From positions 310,717 through 374,716 of the forward strand of contig KE150451.1 of the NCBI GenBank assembly GCA_000411415.1: DNA of 64,000 bases, in the 5' to 3' direction. This DNA comes from Actinomyces sp. HPA0247. GTDB lineage: Bacteria > Actinomycetota > Actinomycetes > Actinomycetales > Actinomycetaceae. The notes under the pieces are model-generated. The model was given only the letters and a program-made list of their open reading frames with translations. It had not been told where the DNA came from and searched no databases. Below, piece by piece: positions 8,976-17,504 of the stretch. The number at the start of each line of letters is the position of its first letter. Positions within the stretch are counted from its first letter, which is position 1. The translations under genes were made by a program, and so were the position numbers.

Positions 8976-9022
8976 TGGTTCATTACATGACTAATGAACC
9001 ATATAACCGACTAACCTGTCAA
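8976..9022 (-). promoter_or_regulatory. GntR/YtrA operator and promoter
   Basis: A perfect 10-bp inverted repeat, TGGTTCATTA at 8976-8985 and TAATGAACCA at 8992-9001 with a 6-base spacer, lies 24 bases upstream of the regulator start. On the minus strand a TTGACA hexamer sits at 9022-9017, so the palindrome covers the -10/start region. Autorepression is the natural reading. Confidence 0.8.
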
Positions 9023-9132
9023 GCGCTCTCACCACACAAGTCTCAGGTCACACTCCACTCCCCCACGCCTGCGCCCACGCCATCCCTCCCCGACACCCAC
9101 ACCCACCACAACGAACCCACTCCCCCAAAAAG

Positions 9133-9237
9133 TCGCACGTAATTTCCCTTGGTCAGTATTTAACGCAGCCTACAAACGTTGCAATTCCAATGATGCGATT
9201 TCAATGTTTGAAAGATTCACATGGGAATTACGTGCGA
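9133..9237. repeat. 105-bp terminal-inverted-repeat element, copy B
   Basis: TCGCACGTAATT at the left end (9133-9144) matches the complement of GAATTACGTGCGA at the right (9225-9237), and pairing continues through CCC/GGG with a one-base bulge. The interior has CGTTGCAATTCCAATGAT followed by GATTTCAATGTTTGAA, shared almost base for base with copy C. Confidence 0.85.
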
Positions 9238-9320
9238 CATTGCTGGGGAACCATACCTGCAATGCTCGTGATGCGCGTATTGTCCACATCCGCACGTCAC
9301 CTGATCACCTCACACAGCAC

Positions 9321-9460
9321 CCCCCGAACGCAGCACCCCGCCTCGCGCACACTCCACCCCACCCCCGAACGCAGCAACCCACCCCAGGAACACAACACCC
9401 CGCGCCCGAACGCAGCAACCCACCCCAGGAACACAACACCCCGCGCCCGAACGCACAAAA
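9321..9460. repeat. 41-bp tandem repeat (two ~20-bp subunits), 3.3 copies
   Basis: CGAACGCAGCA recurs at 9325, 9366 and 9407, and CGAACGCA at 9448: an exact 41-bp period. Each 41-mer splits into two similar halves beginning GAACGCAGCAACCC and GAACACAACACCCC, giving a ~20.5-bp sub-period. It fills the gap between element copy B and the malG terminator; the rest of 8953-9461 has no gene. Confidence 0.85.
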
Positions 9461-9461
9461 T

Positions 9462-9505
9462 AGCCCCGGCCTCGTCCCACGGGGATAGGGGACGAGGCCG
9501 GGGCT
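9462..9505. terminator. hairpin terminator downstream of malG
   Basis: A 17-bp perfect stem: AGCCCCGGCCTCGTCCC (9462-9478) with its complement at 9489-9505, ten-base loop. Both arms contain the recurrent 12-mer, making an inverted pair. It lies 27 bases past the permease stop. Confidence 0.85.
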
Positions 9506-9531
9506 AGCTAGGCAGGAGTGTGCGGGAGCGC

Positions 9532-10434
9532 TTACTCCTTGACCGCGCCGGCGGTCAGGCCGGACACGATGTACTTCTGCAGGTACTGGAACAGCAGGAC
9601 CACGGGGATGGCCGCGATCACGGAGCCAGCGGCGAAGATACCCCACGGGGCAGTACGCGAGTCGGCAGCCCACATGTACATGCCGACCGCCAGCGTGAAC
9701 TGGCTCTGATCCTGCAGGACCACACGGGCGATAACGAAGTCACCGAGCGAGGAAATGAAGCTCAGCAGGCCGACGACCGCGAGGACGGGACGCACGAGAG
9801 GCATGATGATCGTCCAGAAAGTCTGCGCATGGGTCGCGCCGTCAATCATGGCCGCCTCATCGAGCGAACGCGGGATCGAGTTGAAGAAGCCGTAGAGCAG
9901 GAACGTGTTCGAACCAAGCGCGCCACCCAGGTAGACGCAGATCAGACCGAGCTTGGAGTTCAGACCCAGCACCGGGAAGATGTCCTGGATGCCCAGCAGC
10001 AGCAGGAACAGGGCCACAAAGGCCAGCATCTGCGGGAACATCTGCACCAGCAGCAGGCCGGTCAGGGTCGCGCGACGGCCCTTGAAGCGGAAGCGGCTGA
10101 ACGCGTAGGCGGCCGCGGCACCCATGAGGACCGTACCAATCGCGGTCGCGGTGGACACGATCAGGGAGTTGAGAATCCACGACCAGTACATGGCGTACTT
10201 GCCGCTACCCAGCGCCTGGAAGTTCTCCAGCGAGAACTTCGAGAACAGCGAGTTCGAACCGGTCAGCGTCGCGCCGGGGTTCAGGGACACCGACAGGACG
10301 TAGAGCAGCGGGACGACGCAGTAGACGATCGTCAGGATGGCGACGATGTGACGCCAGCCGACCTCGGCCCACCAGCGGGCACCCTTGAGGGTGCTTCCAT
10401 CATGCTTCTTAGAAACGGTTGCAGCGCTCATCAC
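9532..10434 (-). CDS. malG: maltose-type sugar ABC transporter permease (MalG-like)
   Basis: A 300-residue inner-membrane permease with six predicted helices (first IVAILTIVYCVVPLLYVLSV) and the EAA loop DEAAMIDGATHAQTFWTII that docks the ATPase. It pairs with the MalF-like gene, whose stop it overlaps by four bases. Carbohydrate import, probably maltose or maltodextrin by similarity of the operon order malE-malF-malG. No ATPase gene is present in the cluster, so it likely uses a shared MsmK/MalK-type ATPase encoded elsewhere. It ends at the strong hairpin 9462-9505. Confidence 0.88.
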   Translation of the reverse strand: MMSAATVSKKHDGSTLKGARWWAEVGWRHIVAILTIVYCVVPLLYVLSVSLNPGATLTGSNSLFSKFSLENFQALGSGKYAMYWSWILNSLIVSTATAIGTVLMGAAAAYAFSRFRFKGRRATLTGLLLVQMFPQMLAFVALFLLLLGIQDIFPVLGLNSKLGLICVYLGGALGSNTFLLYGFFNSIPRSLDEAAMIDGATHAQTFWTIIMPLVRPVLAVVGLLSFISSLGDFVIARVVLQDQSQFTLAVGMYMWAADSRTAPWGIFAAGSVIAAIPVVLLFQYLQKYIVSGLTAGAVKE

Positions 10435-12023
10435 AGCTCCTCAAGGGTCTTCGTCTGACGGAAGCCAAGCCACGCAATCACGCCCACGACAATGAAGATG
10501 ACGATGGACATGGCCGAGGCGAGGCCGTAGTTCGGGGATCCGGAGTCAATGGCGATCTTGTAGACCATCGAGATCAGGATGTCGGACTCACCGACGGGCA
10601 CCGACAGGCCCGGGTAGTTCGGCCCGCCACCCGTCAGCATGTAGATGAGCGAGAAGTTGTTGAAGTTGAACGCGAAGGAGGCGATCAGCAGCGGCACGGT
10701 CGACTGCAGGACCAGAGGCAGCTTGATGGACCAGACGGTACGCAGGCCGGAGGCGCCGTCGATCTTCGCAGCCTCTTCAATGTCGCCCGGCAGCGACTGC
10801 AGGGCACCGAGGCAGACGAGGAACATGTAGGGGAAGCCCAGCCACAGGTTCACGCCGAGGATCGAAAGCTTGGCGAGCAGGCCGTTATCGAGCCACGGAA
10901 TGTGCGCGCCGCCGAGGAAGACCTGGTTGATGAAGCCGAAGTCCGTATTGAGCATGCCCTTCCACACCAGGGTGGCCAGGAAGGCCGGGAAGGCGTAGGG
11001 CAGGATCATGAGGGACTGGTAGACCTTGCGGCCCTTGATGCGCTTGTCGGAGAAGACGAGGGCCAGGATGAGACCAAGCGCGAAGGTGGAGAGCACCGAT
11101 GCAGCGGCGAACACGAAGGACCACACGAGCGCCTTGAGGAAGGGGCCGCCCAGGTCATTGCTGGTCACCATGTTCTTGTAGTTACTGAAGCCGACGAAGA
11201 CGCGCCAGCCGGGGGTGAGCTCGTTGCCGGCGGAATCGACGAAGACACCGGTCTTGTTATCGGCCGTGTACACGGTTCCGGTGGCAGTGTCGGTGAGGGT
11301 ATCAGCCTGGGCGTCGTAAGCGTAGGTCGACTTGGCCAGGTAGGCGGTCGTACCATCATCGGTCTTGTAGTATCCGTCGTTCGGGTCGGAGGAGACGGGA
11401 ACAGTCAGCCCGGCGACGTCGGTCTGGCGCTTGAGGATGTCCGCAACCTTGAGGACTTTGTAGCCCTGGACGTCGGAGATCATGCCGGCGGAGACGGTGC
11501 CCTGAACATCACGCAGAGGGGTGTCGGGGTTGCCTTCCTTGAGAGCGCCGGTGGTCGGATCTGCGATGACGAGGCCGAGGCCGGAGCCGTCCTCAACGAC
11601 CGCGGCGGTCACGTTGACCGCACCGGGGGCGCGCTGCTCGGAGGCTTTCAGGATAGCGGAGATCGCGTCTTCCTTGGTCGAGTTGTGTCCCTGACCGTAG
11701 TTTGTGAAGGACACGTAACCCGTGTATCCCATGACAAACACCTGGTAGATGAGCAGGAACACCATGCCGGGAACCAGGTACTTCGCGGGGATCATCCGCT
11801 TGGAGAAGTAAATCCAGTTCACGACAATGAGCAGCGCGGCGAGAACACCGAGGACGATCCAGGACTTCACCATGTAGGCGGTGAAGACTCCGTAGAGTCC
11901 CAGGGCGTCAATCAGCATCATCAGGATGAGCTTGACGAAGAAACCACGCTTGGTCACATCATTTGCATGAGAGGTCTTGGGCCCCTCTTTTTTCTTTTCC
12001 GCAGCCTTCACTGGCTCAGACAT
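10431..12023 (-). CDS. malF: maltose-type sugar ABC transporter permease (MalF-like)
   Basis: A 530-residue permease. N-terminal membrane segments (YMVKSWIVLGVLAALLIVV and YLVPGMVFLLIYQVF) are followed by an extracellular region of about 165 residues, the P2 loop typical of MalF, and then the transport core with EAA motif EEAAKIDGASGLRTVW. The ATG at 12023 follows GGAGG by five bases; a longer reading frame upstream lacks a good ribosome site. It is separated from the binding-protein gene by 217 bases containing a strong hairpin, and overlaps malG by four bases. Confidence 0.9.
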   Translation of the reverse strand: MSEPVKAAEKKKEGPKTSHANDVTKRGFFVKLILMMLIDALGLYGVFTAYMVKSWIVLGVLAALLIVVNWIYFSKRMIPAKYLVPGMVFLLIYQVFVMGYTGYVSFTNYGQGHNSTKEDAISAILKASEQRAPGAVNVTAAVVEDGSGLGLVIADPTTGALKEGNPDTPLRDVQGTVSAGMISDVQGYKVLKVADILKRQTDVAGLTVPVSSDPNDGYYKTDDGTTAYLAKSTYAYDAQADTLTDTATGTVYTADNKTGVFVDSAGNELTPGWRVFVGFSNYKNMVTSNDLGGPFLKALVWSFVFAAASVLSTFALGLILALVFSDKRIKGRKVYQSLMILPYAFPAFLATLVWKGMLNTDFGFINQVFLGGAHIPWLDNGLLAKLSILGVNLWLGFPYMFLVCLGALQSLPGDIEEAAKIDGASGLRTVWSIKLPLVLQSTVPLLIASFAFNFNNFSLIYMLTGGGPNYPGLSVPVGESDILISMVYKIAIDSGSPNYGLASAMSIVIFIVVGVIAWLGFRQTKTLEEL

Positions 12024-12139
12024 CGTGTCCTCCACACGTGCGCGTTCGCGCGTCATTGCGACTTGGTTCTGCCCCCGACTGGCGACAGAAGGTGGCACCG
12101 GTCGTGCCGCGCGCCGCTAAGCGGCGCTGCTATCAGAGG

Positions 12140-12183
12140 GCCTCACACCCGCCCGCCGCGTGGGAGGCGGTCGGGTGTGAGGC
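12140..12183 (-). promoter_or_regulatory. malE-malF intercistronic hairpin
   Basis: GCCTCACACCCG (12140-12151) pairs perfectly with CGGGTGTGAGGC (12172-12183), with an inner CCGCC/GGCGG stem. It lies just after malE. Hairpins here commonly stabilise the malE message or attenuate into malF, giving more binding protein than permease; that role is inferred. Confidence 0.7.
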
Positions 12184-12240
12184 GGTGCTCACCGGAGGCG
12201 AGCGCGTTGCGCGCGGGCGGCTAGCGCCCGGCGCTCACGA

Positions 12241-13464
12241 TCACTTGGAGGCGATCGCGTTGTTGATGTTGGTGATCATCGTCGCCCAGCCGTCGGCAGG
12301 AGCCTCGGCGCCGCTCACGATGTTGGCCTCGGTCTGGCCCCAGAAGTTCCACACGGAACCCATTGCGGGGATCGCGGGAGCGAGAGCACCGGACTCGGCG
12401 ACCTTCGAGAAGTCCTTGATGTCCTGATCGTCCGAAGCCTGCGCAACGGAGGGCATCGCGGAGGCGCGACCGCCGAGCTTCTGCATCTCAGTCTGAGCCT
12501 CGGGGGTGGCCAGGTAGTTGAAGAACTGCTTGGCGGCAACCGGGTTGGCGGACTTGGCGCTCTGGTAGAACATCTGGACGCCAACGAAGGGCTGAGCAGC
12601 CTGCGAGCCAGCCGAGGGGATCGGCAGGACGGACACGTCCATGCCAGCCTCGCGGAAGGCGGCGACGTTCCAGGGGCCGGTCACCGTGTAGGGGGCCTGG
12701 CCATCGAGGAAGGCCTGCTTGGCGATATCGGCGGTGATGGACGGAGCGATGATGCCCGCGTCACCCTGAGCCTTGAGCCAGTTGGCGAAATCGGTGCCGC
12801 CGGAGCCGCCCATAGCCAGCTCCGAGGTGTACTCGCCGTCAGCGTTCGTGTTGAAAACCGGGGCGCCGAAGGAGGTCTGGAAGCCGTAGAAGTGGTAGGG
12901 ATCGCCCTCCGTGCCCATCTGGATGACGAAGGGGTACTGCTTGCCGGCAGTCTTACCCGAGGCGATCATGTCGTCGTAGGTCTTGGGCTCGTCCTTGGTG
13001 AGCGCGTTGTTACGCACCAGGGCAACGGACTCGATGGCGTAGGGAACGCCGTAGGTCTGGCCGTTGTAGGTCACGCCCTTGACCGCCACGTCGGCGAACT
13101 GGGACTTAGCCTCACCCAGGTCAACGGGAGCGACGACACCGTTAGAGACGAGCGCACCCAGCTTGTCGTGGGCCATGACGATCAGGTCGGGGCCGTTGCC
13201 GGTGGGGACCTGGGTGGTGAACTCCTGGTCCATGTCCGACTCGGACTTCTGAACGACATCCACCTTCACGCCAGTCTTAGCGGTGAAGTCCTGGGAGATG
13301 GTCTCAACCTGCGTGAAGCGGGTGTCATCCGCCCAGATCGTCAGCGTTGCCGCCGCATCGTTGCTGTTGTCAGAGGACGAGGAAGAGGACGTCGTGCCGT
13401 TGTTGCAGGCGGCCAGGGCGGTAGCCGCCGCGATGACGCCGAGTGCTGCGATGCCACGTCGCAT
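12241..13464 (-). CDS. malE: extracellular solute-binding lipoprotein, maltose type
   Basis: A 407-residue type 1 solute-binding protein with signal and lipobox ATALAAC (Cys about residue 20), then a Ser-rich linker. Family features include LTIWADD near the N-terminus of the mature part, GNGPDLIVMAHDKLG, YGVPYAIESVALVRN and PYTVTGPWNVAAFREAG. It captures the sugar outside the membrane for the MalF/MalG permeases. The ATG at 13464 follows CAGGAG by five bases. It is first in the operon and divergent from the LacI regulator. The exact sugar is inferred from family resemblance. Confidence 0.9.
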   Translation of the reverse strand: MRRGIAALGVIAAATALAACNNGTTSSSSSSDNSNDAAATLTIWADDTRFTQVETISQDFTAKTGVKVDVVQKSESDMDQEFTTQVPTGNGPDLIVMAHDKLGALVSNGVVAPVDLGEAKSQFADVAVKGVTYNGQTYGVPYAIESVALVRNNALTKDEPKTYDDMIASGKTAGKQYPFVIQMGTEGDPYHFYGFQTSFGAPVFNTNADGEYTSELAMGGSGGTDFANWLKAQGDAGIIAPSITADIAKQAFLDGQAPYTVTGPWNVAAFREAGMDVSVLPIPSAGSQAAQPFVGVQMFYQSAKSANPVAAKQFFNYLATPEAQTEMQKLGGRASAMPSVAQASDDQDIKDFSKVAESGALAPAIPAMGSVWNFWGQTEANIVSGAEAPADGWATMITNINNAIASK

Positions 13465-13523
13465 TATTACTCCTGTGTTGGTCAGGTGGTCGCCACCATC
13501 AGCGACCAGCTACAGGACTCACT

Positions 13524-13566
13524 GTAATACCCCCGATTTTGTTTCTGCAACAATTTTCGCAATTGT
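13524..13566 (-). promoter_or_regulatory. malE promoter with LacI-type operator
   Basis: ACAATT-TTCGC-AATTGT (13550-13566) is a 6-bp inverted repeat with a central CG, embedded in longer imperfect symmetry (GCAACAATT and AATTGTGTGC). On the minus strand TTGTTG (13553-13548) and TATTAC (13529-13524) are 18 bases apart and could be the malE -35 and -10, overlapped by the operator. The site lies between malE and the divergent regulator. Confidence 0.55.
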
Positions 13567-13629
13567 GTGCAAGCTGTTACATTTATAAGGAAACAGCCGC
13601 GCGCGAAGACCCAAAGGAGCGTTGAGTCG

Positions 13630-14646
13630 ATGACGAAAAATCGCACGAGCATGGCCGATATCGCCATGCACGCTGGCGTCTCAACCGCAACTGTTTCACG
13701 CGTTTTCAACGGCGTTGGACAGGTCTCCGAAGATACCCGCCGCAGGGTCCTGACCGCGATTGACGAGCTGGGATACGATCGCCCGGCCGCCGAGCGCACA
13801 CCGAGCACGCCAACGATCGGCGTCATCGTGCCGGAGCTCACGAATCCGATCTTCGCGTCCTTCGCCCACCACCTCCAGGAAGAGATTTCTCGCGCGGGCG
13901 GCATCTGCCTCATCCGTTCGCAGACACCGGGAGCGACGTCCGAGTTCGATCACCTCTCCTCGCTCATCGAACACCGCGTGAACGGACTCATCTTTGTCTC
14001 CGGTCGACATGCTGACCTGCTTGCGGACCTCGCGCCATACCATGACGTCATCGCTCGCGACATCCCCTTCGTAACGATCAATGGCGCCCGCCCGGAGGTC
14101 GCGGCTCCCGACTTTTCGACAGGGGACGCGCTCGGCATCCGCGCAGCAGTGACGCACCTGTACGAGCTGGGACATACGCGCATCGCTCTCCTGACGGGAC
14201 GCACGCACATTGTCCCGGCCCTACGCAAGGCCGAAGCCTTTACCCAGGTGATGGGCGAGCTGATCGGTGACCACTCCCCCATCATCGAAGAAACCTTCTA
14301 CACGTACGAGGCCGCGGCCGCCCACACGCACGCGCTCCTCGAGCGCGGCGCCACAGCGATTATCACCGGCTCTGACCTCCAGGCCCTCGGCGCAATCCGC
14401 ACGATTACCTCACTCGGCCTGTCAGTCCCGGGCGACATCTCAGTGATCGGCTTTGACGATTCGTTCCTCATGGGTCACCTGGATCCGGCGTTGACAACGA
14501 TCCATCAGCCCGTCCCATCGATCGTCTCATCGGCGGTGCGCAGCCTCTTCGAAGCCCTGCATACGCCCGACTATGTGCCCACGCACGCCGACTACGTCTT
14601 CTCGCCCGATTTGATCGTGCGAGGATCGACCGGGCACGCGCACTAG
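13630..14646 (+). CDS. LacI-family transcriptional regulator
   Basis: A 338-residue repressor. The N-terminal HTH reads MADIAMHAGVSTATVSRVFN and the hinge helix follows at about residues 50-60; the rest is a periplasmic-binding-protein-like sensor (TIGVIVPELTNPIFASF, DISVIGFDDSFLMGHLDPAL, LTTIHQPV). ATG at 13630 places the HTH at the extreme N-terminus as usual, and AAAGGAG lies about ten bases upstream. Divergent from the malEFG operon with an operator-like palindrome between, so it most likely controls sugar uptake and itself. Confidence 0.93.
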   Translation: MTKNRTSMADIAMHAGVSTATVSRVFNGVGQVSEDTRRRVLTAIDELGYDRPAAERTPSTPTIGVIVPELTNPIFASFAHHLQEEISRAGGICLIRSQTPGATSEFDHLSSLIEHRVNGLIFVSGRHADLLADLAPYHDVIARDIPFVTINGARPEVAAPDFSTGDALGIRAAVTHLYELGHTRIALLTGRTHIVPALRKAEAFTQVMGELIGDHSPIIEETFYTYEAAAAHTHALLERGATAIITGSDLQALGAIRTITSLGLSVPGDISVIGFDDSFLMGHLDPALTTIHQPVPSIVSSAVRSLFEALHTPDYVPTHADYVFSPDLIVRGSTGHAH

Positions 14647-14670
14647 CACTCGCAACGGGGTCCGATCTCC

Positions 14671-14716
14671 GAGAATGACTTGACAAAGATTCTCAATTGC
14701 AAAGAGAATGATTCTC
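14671..14716 (+). promoter_or_regulatory. znu promoter with Zur/Fur-type boxes
   Basis: TTGACA (14680-14685) and GAGAAT (14704-14709) are 18 bases apart. The -10 lies within the perfect palindrome GAGAATGATTCTC (14704-14716). Further GAGAAT and ATTCTC half-sites at 14671 and 14689 make a second, wider palindrome. The ATG of znuA begins at 14717, directly after the palindrome and seven bases after the -10, leaving no room for a leader. Confidence 0.75.
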
Positions 14717-15727
14717 ATGTCGAAGAGAATCCTTGCTGCCGCCTGCGCAGCCGCCACTGCGCTCGCCCTGTCCGCCTGTACTTCCACGGCCTCATCCTCT
14801 GGTAGCTCCTCCAAGGACGAGACCCTGACCGTCATGGCGTCCTTTTACCCCCTGAAGTACCTGGCCGAGAAGATCGGCGGCGACCACGTCACCGTGACCT
14901 CGCTGACCCCGGACGGCGCAGAGCCTCACGACCTTGAGCTCTCCCCCAAGATGGTCGACTCCCTGTCCTCCGCGGACGCGGTCGTCTACCTCGCGGGCTT
15001 CCAGGGTGCGGTCGACGAGGCCATCGAGCAGCAGGCCCCCAAGACCGTCATTGACGTCTCCCCCGCCGCAGAGCTCGTTGAAGCCGGTACGGACGCGAAC
15101 CACCCCGCCGAGGAAGAGGAAGAGGGCACCGACGAGGCCCAGTCCGGCGAGGCGGAAGGCCACGACCACGAAGGTCATGACCACGAAGGCCACGAGCACC
15201 ACCACGACATGAGCGCGGACCCGCACTTCTGGCTGGACCCCGTGCGCATGGCGAAGGCCGCGACGCTGGTGGGCGACAAGCTCGCCGAGGCTGACTCCGC
15301 CCACGCGGACACCTACAAGGCCAACGCGAAGGCCCTCTCCGAGGAACTGACCACGCTGGGCGATACCCTCGTTTCCAGGACCTCGACCTGCAAGGTTAAG
15401 ACGTTCGTGACCGCCCACACCGCTTTCGGCTACCTCGCGGATCGCACGGGTCTGACCCAGGTGGGCATCTCCGGCCTCGACCCCGAGTCCTCCCCCTCCC
15501 CGGCACGCCTGGCCGAGATCGCCCAGATCGCAAAGGACCAGGGCGTGACGACGATCTTCACCGAGGCCCTCATCGACCCCAAGGTCGCTCAGACCCTGGC
15601 CGACGACCTCGGCATCACGACGGCCGTCCTGGATCCGATCGAGTCCCAGACCGACGCGTCCAAGGACTACGCTGCAACGATGAACTCCAACATTGATGCT
15701 CTGACGAAAGCTCTTGACTGCCAGTGA
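14717..15727 (+). CDS. znuA: zinc ABC transporter substrate-binding lipoprotein
   Basis: A 336-residue cluster A-I binding protein, anchored by lipobox ALSAC. It binds Zn(II) outside the cell for ZnuBC. Seen: VMASFYPLKYLAEKIGG, the first metal His in DGAEPHDLELSP, a His/Asp/Glu-rich loop GHDHEGHDHEGHEHHHD (about residues 153-170), FVTAHTAFGYLADRTGL and IFTEALIDPKVAQTLA. Two starts are possible, 14708 and 14717; 14717 is preferred because it matches the end of the promoter. The stop overlaps the znuC GTG start. Confidence 0.93.
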   Translation: MSKRILAAACAAATALALSACTSTASSSGSSSKDETLTVMASFYPLKYLAEKIGGDHVTVTSLTPDGAEPHDLELSPKMVDSLSSADAVVYLAGFQGAVDEAIEQQAPKTVIDVSPAAELVEAGTDANHPAEEEEEGTDEAQSGEAEGHDHEGHDHEGHEHHHDMSADPHFWLDPVRMAKAATLVGDKLAEADSAHADTYKANAKALSEELTTLGDTLVSRTSTCKVKTFVTAHTAFGYLADRTGLTQVGISGLDPESSPSPARLAEIAQIAKDQGVTTIFTEALIDPKVAQTLADDLGITTAVLDPIESQTDASKDYAATMNSNIDALTKALDCQ

Positions 15728-16548
15728 CAACTACTGACATCCCCACGACGGCGGGAGCCTCCCACGCGGAGGCGACCGCCGTCGTGCGTCTCGATAATCT
15801 GCACGTGGCCTGGGATACAGACCTGATCCTGCATGGCATCTCGCTCAGCATTCCCGCAGGCCAGACCGTCGCGATCACGGGGTCGAACGGCTCCGGCAAG
15901 TCCACGACCCTCAAGGCCCTGCTCGGCACGGCGCCCATCACCAGCGGCGACGCCCGGCTCTTTGGTCACTCGGTCACCACCCGTCGCCGCGTCCCCTGGA
16001 ACAGGATCGGCTACGTGCCCCAGCGCATCTCCTCGGGCGGCGCGATCAGCGCCAGCGCGATCGAGGTCGTTCGTTCCGGGCTGCTCGGACCTCGTCGACT
16101 GTGGGCGCTTCCGGGCGACACCGCGAAGGCGTTGGCCGCCCTCGAACGCGTCGGCATGGCTCACCGCGCTCACTCCCCCCTGAATATTCTGTCGGGCGGA
16201 CAGGCGCAGCGCGTCCTCATCGCCCGCGCCCTCGTTCGCCGTCCCGAACTGCTCATCATGGATGAGCCAATGGCCGGAATTGACGCGGCCTCGCGCGCAC
16301 GCCTGGCGCAGATTGTCGCCGAGGCCAAGGCGGAGGGGACGACGATCCTCATCGTCCTGCACGAGCTCGGCGAGCTCGGCCCCCTCCTCGACCGAGAGCT
16401 GCACATCAGCGCGGGTCACGTCTCCTACGACGGCCCACCCCACATCGAGGACGACCACGAACAACACCACGGTGGCGGCGACCATTGCCACCCCACCATC
16501 GAGCCCGGGGCCACGCCGACCGACCACGGCCTCGTGAGCGGAATCTAG
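15724..16548 (+). CDS. znuC: zinc ABC transporter ATP-binding protein
   Basis: A 274-residue ABC ATPase: Walker A GSNGSGKST, Q-loop YVPQR, signature LSGGQAQRVLIARAL, Walker B LLIMDEPMAGID, H-loop VLHELGE. The C-terminus carries a His-rich tail (DDHEQHHGGGDHCHP) that could bind metal, a feature of some ZnuC proteins. GTG start at 15724 overlaps the znuA stop. It powers zinc uptake with ZnuA and ZnuB. Confidence 0.93.
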   Translation: MTTTDIPTTAGASHAEATAVVRLDNLHVAWDTDLILHGISLSIPAGQTVAITGSNGSGKSTTLKALLGTAPITSGDARLFGHSVTTRRRVPWNRIGYVPQRISSGGAISASAIEVVRSGLLGPRRLWALPGDTAKALAALERVGMAHRAHSPLNILSGGQAQRVLIARALVRRPELLIMDEPMAGIDAASRARLAQIVAEAKAEGTTILIVLHELGELGPLLDRELHISAGHVSYDGPPHIEDDHEQHHGGGDHCHPTIEPGATPTDHGLVSGI

Positions 16549-16561
16549 ACGGGAGCGACGC

Positions 16562-17488
16562 ATGATTGACGCACTGACGACCCTCCTGTCCTCGCCGATG
16601 ATGCAGCGTTCGCTGCTGGCTGCCCTCATCGTGGGCCTCACCGCCCCAATCATCGGCACGTATCTCGTGCACCGCAGGCTCGCGATGCTCGGAGACGGCA
16701 TCGGGCACATCTCGCTGACCGGCGTCGCGCTCGGCTGGCTGGTCGGCACGTTCGCGAACGTGAGCCCGGCCGACTCGTGGGCGATCCCAGGTGCGGTGAT
16801 CATCTCACTGCTCGGCGCGATCACGATTGAGCTGGTGCGCCAGAGCGGTCGCACGTCCGGGGACACGGCCCTGGCCATGCTGTTCTACGGCGGCATCGCC
16901 GGCGGTGTCCTGCTGATCGGCCTGGCGGGAGGCACCTCCGCGCAGCTCAATTCCTACCTTTTCGGGTCAATCTCGACGGTGCGATGGAGCGACATCACGC
17001 TCATCACGATCCTCGGGATCGCGATCGTGGCCCTCGGCGTGGGATTGGCTCCCGCGCTCTTCTCGGTGACCAACGACGAGGACTTCGCGCGCTCGACGGG
17101 TCTGCCCGTGCGCACGCTGTCCCTCCTCATCGCGGTTCTGTCGGCGCTGACCGTCGCCGTTGCGATGCGCGTCGTCGGATCGCTGCTCGTCAGCGCCCTC
17201 ATGGTCATCCCCGTCGCCATCGCGCAGCTGGGCGCGCGTTCATTCCGCTCAACGATGGGCATCGCGATGGCTCTGGGCGTCATCATTTGCACGTCGGGCC
17301 TGTCCCTGACCTACTTCGTCGACCTCTCCCCCGGCGCAACGATTGTTGTGGGAGCCATCGCTCTGTACGCGATTGGTTTCGGGATCAGGGCTATTGTGGA
17401 TCGTGTCCGCAGGGTGCGCAGGATTCGCGCGGCACGTGGCCACAACCAGCACCCTGAGCACGAACAGACCGCTCACGCAGACGCATGA
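16562..17488 (+). CDS. znuB: zinc ABC transporter permease
   Basis: A 308-residue ABC-3 family permease with seven to eight membrane helices (LLAALIVGLTAPIIGTYLV, GGVLLIGLAGGTSAQLNSYLFG, VVGSLLVSALMVIPVAIAQ). The motif HRRLAMLGDGIGHISLTGVA near residues 38-57 is diagnostic for the family. A basic, His-containing cytoplasmic tail ends the protein. It lies 13 bases after znuC and 16 before zur, all one operon. Confidence 0.93.
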   Translation: MIDALTTLLSSPMMQRSLLAALIVGLTAPIIGTYLVHRRLAMLGDGIGHISLTGVALGWLVGTFANVSPADSWAIPGAVIISLLGAITIELVRQSGRTSGDTALAMLFYGGIAGGVLLIGLAGGTSAQLNSYLFGSISTVRWSDITLITILGIAIVALGVGLAPALFSVTNDEDFARSTGLPVRTLSLLIAVLSALTVAVAMRVVGSLLVSALMVIPVAIAQLGARSFRSTMGIAMALGVIICTSGLSLTYFVDLSPGATIVVGAIALYAIGFGIRAIVDRVRRVRRIRAARGHNQHPEHEQTAHADA

Positions 17489-17504
17489 CGACGGAGGGAA
17501 CACC

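Noticed and set aside
9190-9507. Small plus-strand frames over element copy B and the 41-bp array, with a similar peptide start over copy C (30712)
   Set aside because: The similarity of the peptides follows from the shared DNA element; the codon changes are non-synonymous but preserve the hairpin, so structure rather than coding is conserved.
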